Source: Flavobacteriaceae bacterium
GTDB taxonomy: Bacteria; Bacteroidota; Bacteroidia; Flavobacteriales; Flavobacteriaceae
Direction of reading: 5' to 3'
DNA length: 7,130 nt
Assembly (NCBI GenBank): GCA_015489265.1
Contig: WFZY01000333.1
Span: forward strand, 1 to 7,130
Shown here: positions 4,975-7,130 of the stretch, one piece after another
Position numbering within the stretch: the stretch's first letter is position 1
Layout of the letters: each line of letters begins with the position of its first letter
Translations under genes and position numbers: made by a program
The notes under the pieces: generated by a model
What the model saw: the letters and a program-made list of their open reading frames with translations, nothing else
What the model was told of the DNA's origin: nothing
The model's database searches: none

Positions 4975-4986
4975 AAAACAAAAACA

Positions 4987-5610
4987 ATGACCAAAAACCT
5001 AAAAATAAAAGTCTGCGGCATGCGTGAACCGCAAAATATTACCGATTTGCTCAAATTGCAACCGGATTTTATCGGGTTTATTTTTTATCCTAAATCGAAG
5101 CGGTATTTAGATAAAAATTTGCCCGACATTGATTTCGGCAATACCTTAAAAACCGGTGTGTTTGTCAATGAACATAGTGATAACGTATTGAAAACTGCTC
5201 AAAAATACCGGTTAGATGTTTTGCAACTGCACGGGAACGAATCGCCTGATTATTGTCAAAAATTAAAAGAAAAATCTTATCAAATTATTAAAGTTTTTTC
5301 GGTAGGCAATCATTTTGACTTTAAACAATGTGTTGATTATGAACCTGTTGTCGATTATTTTTTATTTGATACCAAAGGCAAACTACCCGGTGGAAACGGA
5401 CAGGTTTTTAATTGGGATATTTTAGCCGGTTATGCTTTAAAAACACCTTTTTTATTAAGCGGCGGTATCGGTTTAAAACATTTACCGGCAATTAATGCAT
5501 TCAGTCATCCGCAATTAGCGGGGATTGATGTCAATAGCGGATTTGAAGTCCGTCCGGGCTATAAAAATATTAACGAACTCAAAACTTTTTTCCATGAAAT
5601 ACGAAGTTGA
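4987..5610 (+). CDS. trpF: Phosphoribosylanthranilate isomerase
   Basis: TrpF carries out the Amadori rearrangement of phosphoribosylanthranilate to CdRP, the substrate of TrpC. The 207-residue monofunctional (beta/alpha)8 protein starts with IKVCGM (7-12), where Cys10 is the general base. It continues with IGFIFYPKSKRY (29-40, the SxR motif), TGVFVNE (56-62), VLQLHGNE (78-85), FLFDTK (125-130, Asp128 being the likely general acid), PGGNGQVFNW (134-143), FLLSGGIG (155-162) and GIDVNSGFEVRPGYKN (179-194). Length is typical of the family. The ATG at 4987 puts KVCGM at its usual N-terminal place. The start is preceded by ACAAAAACA with no Shine-Dalgarno motif. Its 3' end overlaps trpB by 17 nt. 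Confidence 0.97.
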   Translation: MTKNLKIKVCGMREPQNITDLLKLQPDFIGFIFYPKSKRYLDKNLPDIDFGNTLKTGVFVNEHSDNVLKTAQKYRLDVLQLHGNESPDYCQKLKEKSYQIIKVFSVGNHFDFKQCVDYEPVVDYFLFDTKGKLPGGNGQVFNWDILAGYALKTPFLLSGGIGLKHLPAINAFSHPQLAGIDVNSGFEVRPGYKNINELKTFFHEIRS

Positions 5611-6775
5611 TCAACTGGGATTTTACGGGCGTTACGGCGGCGCTTTTATCCCGGAATTATTACACAAAAACATCGCCGAACTGCAAGCACGTTATTTGGA
5701 TTTAATCAATAGTCAAGATTTTCAACGGCAATTTAACCGCTTGCTCTGTGACTATGTCGGACGCCCTTCACCTCTATATTTTGCCAAGCGTTTGAGCGAT
5801 AAATACCAAACCAAAATCTATTTGAAACGCGAAGATTTGAACCATACCGGTTCGCATAAAATCAACAATACCATCGGACAGATTTTATTGGCCAAACATT
5901 TGGGTAAAACGCGCATAATTGCCGAAACCGGTGCCGGTCAACATGGTGTTGCTACTGCTACGGTTGCCGCTTTGGCGGGCTTGAAATGTGTGGTATATAT
6001 GGGCGAAAAAGATATTGAACGCCAAGCCCCGAATGTTGCCCGCATGAAAATGCTGGGCGCTACCGTAAAACCGGCAACTTCGGGAAGTAAAACGCTTAAA
6101 GATGCCACTAATGAAGCCATTCGCGATTGGATTAATCATCCCGAAGATACATATTACATTATCGGGTCGGTCGTCGGACCGCATCCCTATCCTGATATGG
6201 TAGCGCGGTTTCAGTCGGTGATTAGCGAAGAAATGATGCAACAATTAGCCGCTCAAACCGGCAGGGATTATCCCGACAGAATTATTGCCTGCATCGGTGG
6301 TGGCAGCAATGCCGCAGGCGCTTATTACCATTTTTTAGACAACGATAATGTTGAATTGGTAAGTGTGGAAGCCGGTGGCTTGGGCATCGATTCCGGACAT
6401 TCGGCAGCAACCAGTGTTTTAGGCACAGATGGGGTTATTCATGCTAGTTTAACCAAATTGATGCAAGATGCAGACGGACAAATTATAGAGCCATACAGCA
6501 TTTCTGCCGGATTGGACTATCCGGGCATCGGTCCGCTGCATGCTCATTTGATTAGTAGCGGCAGAACCAAAGTCTTAACGGCTAATGATGACGAAGCCAT
6601 CAAAGCCGGTTATGAATTAACCCGATTAGAAGGTATTATTCCCGCTTTGGAATCGGCGCATGCTTTGGCGGCATTACCCAAAATCAAGTTTAAACCCGAT
6701 GAAATTACCGTAGTTAATCTCTCGGGACGCGGCGATAAAGATTTGGCGACTTATTTAAAATTTTTAAACCAATAA
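5594..6775 (+). CDS. trpB: Tryptophan synthase beta subunit
   Basis: TrpB condenses indole (channelled from TrpA) with serine to make tryptophan, using PLP. From the ATG at 5594 the protein has 393 residues and begins MKYEVDQLGFYGRYGGAFIP, the normal TrpB N-terminus. The open frame extends to an ATG at 5525, but those 23 extra residues lie inside trpF and have no TrpB character, so the inner start is preferred. Motifs are KREDLNHTGSHKINN (78-92, PLP Lys89), AETGAGQHG (110-118, Glu111), GSVVGPHPYP (191-200), the PLP-phosphate loop GGGSNA (235-240), SAGLDYPGIGP (304-314) and NLSGRGDKD (375-383, Ser377). This is the standard TrpB1 type that partners TrpA. The 17-nt overlap with trpF suggests coupled translation. 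Confidence 0.96.
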   Translation: MKYEVDQLGFYGRYGGAFIPELLHKNIAELQARYLDLINSQDFQRQFNRLLCDYVGRPSPLYFAKRLSDKYQTKIYLKREDLNHTGSHKINNTIGQILLAKHLGKTRIIAETGAGQHGVATATVAALAGLKCVVYMGEKDIERQAPNVARMKMLGATVKPATSGSKTLKDATNEAIRDWINHPEDTYYIIGSVVGPHPYPDMVARFQSVISEEMMQQLAAQTGRDYPDRIIACIGGGSNAAGAYYHFLDNDNVELVSVEAGGLGIDSGHSAATSVLGTDGVIHASLTKLMQDADGQIIEPYSISAGLDYPGIGPLHAHLISSGRTKVLTANDDEAIKAGYELTRLEGIIPALESAHALAALPKIKFKPDEITVVNLSGRGDKDLATYLKFLNQ

Positions 6776-6778
6776 GAT

Positions 6779-7130
6779 ATGGGAACACAACGATTGCATC
6801 AACTTTTTCAAGATAAAAACAGTGATTTATTAAGTATTTACATCACGGCAGGCTATCCCGAAAAGGACGCTATGCCCAAATTGATTAAACTTTTAGCCGA
6901 AAAGGGTGTAGATTTTATAGAAGCCGGCATGCCCTATTCCGACCCGTTGGCAGACGGACCGACCATTCAATACAGCAGTAGTGTGGCATTGAAAAACGGT
7001 ATGAATTTAGCGACCTATTTTAAGCAGATAGCCAAAATTAGAACAGAAGTAGATGTGCCGATTTTGTTTATGGGCTATTTTAATCAAATACTGAAAACCG
7101 GCATAGAAAAGTTTTTGCAACAATGCAAAA
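6779..7130 (+). CDS. trpA: Tryptophan synthase alpha subunit, 5' part (cut by the window edge)
   Basis: TrpA cleaves indole-3-glycerol phosphate to indole and glyceraldehyde 3-phosphate and feeds indole to TrpB. The frame is open from the ATG at 6779 to the edge, giving 117 complete codons of a protein that normally has about 255-270. Seen are SIYITAGYP (19-27), DFIEAGMPYSDPLADGPTIQ (45-64) with both catalytic acids (Glu48 and Asp59, equivalent to Glu49 and Asp60 of the enteric enzyme), and VPILFMGYFNQI (93-104). It starts 3 nt after the trpB stop, consistent with coupled production of the two subunits. The 3' half, including the phosphate-binding end, lies outside the window. Confidence 0.96.
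   Translation, partial: MGTQRLHQLFQDKNSDLLSIYITAGYPEKDAMPKLIKLLAEKGVDFIEAGMPYSDPLADGPTIQYSSSVALKNGMNLATYFKQIAKIRTEVDVPILFMGYFNQILKTGIEKFLQQCK

Larger units (their letters stand above)
4629..4986. other. trpC-trpF gap (358 nt), gene-free and filled with repeats
   Basis: No gene is supported here. A minus-strand open frame spans most of 4751-4987, but it simply reads through family B repeats and has no recognisable domain. The gap holds the right half of one family A hairpin and four family B elements arranged -,+,-,+ (4680-4728, 4766-4800, 4821-4883, 4906-4974). None of the hairpins is followed by a T tract, so I call no terminator and infer that transcription can continue into trpF. An internal promoter is possible, but I could not identify one. 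Confidence 0.75.

Noticed and set aside
4751..4987. Minus-strand open frame of 78 codons in the trpC-trpF gap
   Set aside because: It is built from family B repeats read in reverse; its Arg/Ser-rich translation reflects the repeats, with no domain or family resemblance.

Overview
The window holds an almost complete tryptophan biosynthesis cluster on the + strand, in the order trpE-trpG-trpD-trpC-trpF-trpB-trpA. It carries chorismate to tryptophan, and trpA runs off the right edge. Every gene was identified from catalytic motifs readable in its translation. Several traits point to a member of the Bacteroidota: this unfused gene order, A+T-rich spacers, start codons preceded by A-rich sequence with no Shine-Dalgarno motif, a TrpE with the PIAGTYKKTG-type motif, and intergenic repeats of the TGTCATTTCGA...GAGAAATCTCA type. 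I cannot name the family or genus.

Layout. Bases 1-66 are the tail of something upstream that I could not identify, closed by a strong intrinsic terminator (67-94). Bases 95-412 are a gene-free trpE leader built from repeats. trpE (413-1792) and trpG (1994-2614) encode the two subunits of anthranilate synthase. trpD (2854-3843) and trpC (3846-4628) are nearly fused, with a 2-nt gap. trpF (4987-5610) overlaps trpB (true start 5594, end 6775) by 17 nt, and trpA starts 3 nt after trpB (6779 to the edge). The cluster therefore falls into four tightly packed blocks, E | G | DC | FBA, separated by gaps of 201, 239 and 358 nt.

The unexpected content is in the gaps. They hold three families of small structured repeats. 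Family C/L is a leader repeat in front of trpE and again in front of trpG, with a two-part stem-loop whose paired bases co-vary, followed by a unit with an 87-90-nt period and a 20-nt core. Family A is a 31-33-nt hairpin made of two ACCTGNTAGGT mini-palindromes. One copy supplies the last codons of trpG and another supplies the stop codon of trpC. Family B is the TGTCATTTCGA...GAGAAATCTCA element (six copies), arranged in the trpC-trpF gap as two inverted pairs. A CCCGAC...GTCGGG hairpin cassette is shared between families B and C.

I see no Trp-codon leader peptide, T-box or other recognisable attenuator in front of trpE. The enzymes are very poor in tryptophan, with 4 Trp in about 1,971 visible residues. 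The enzymology is ordinary; the repeats are what deserve a second look.
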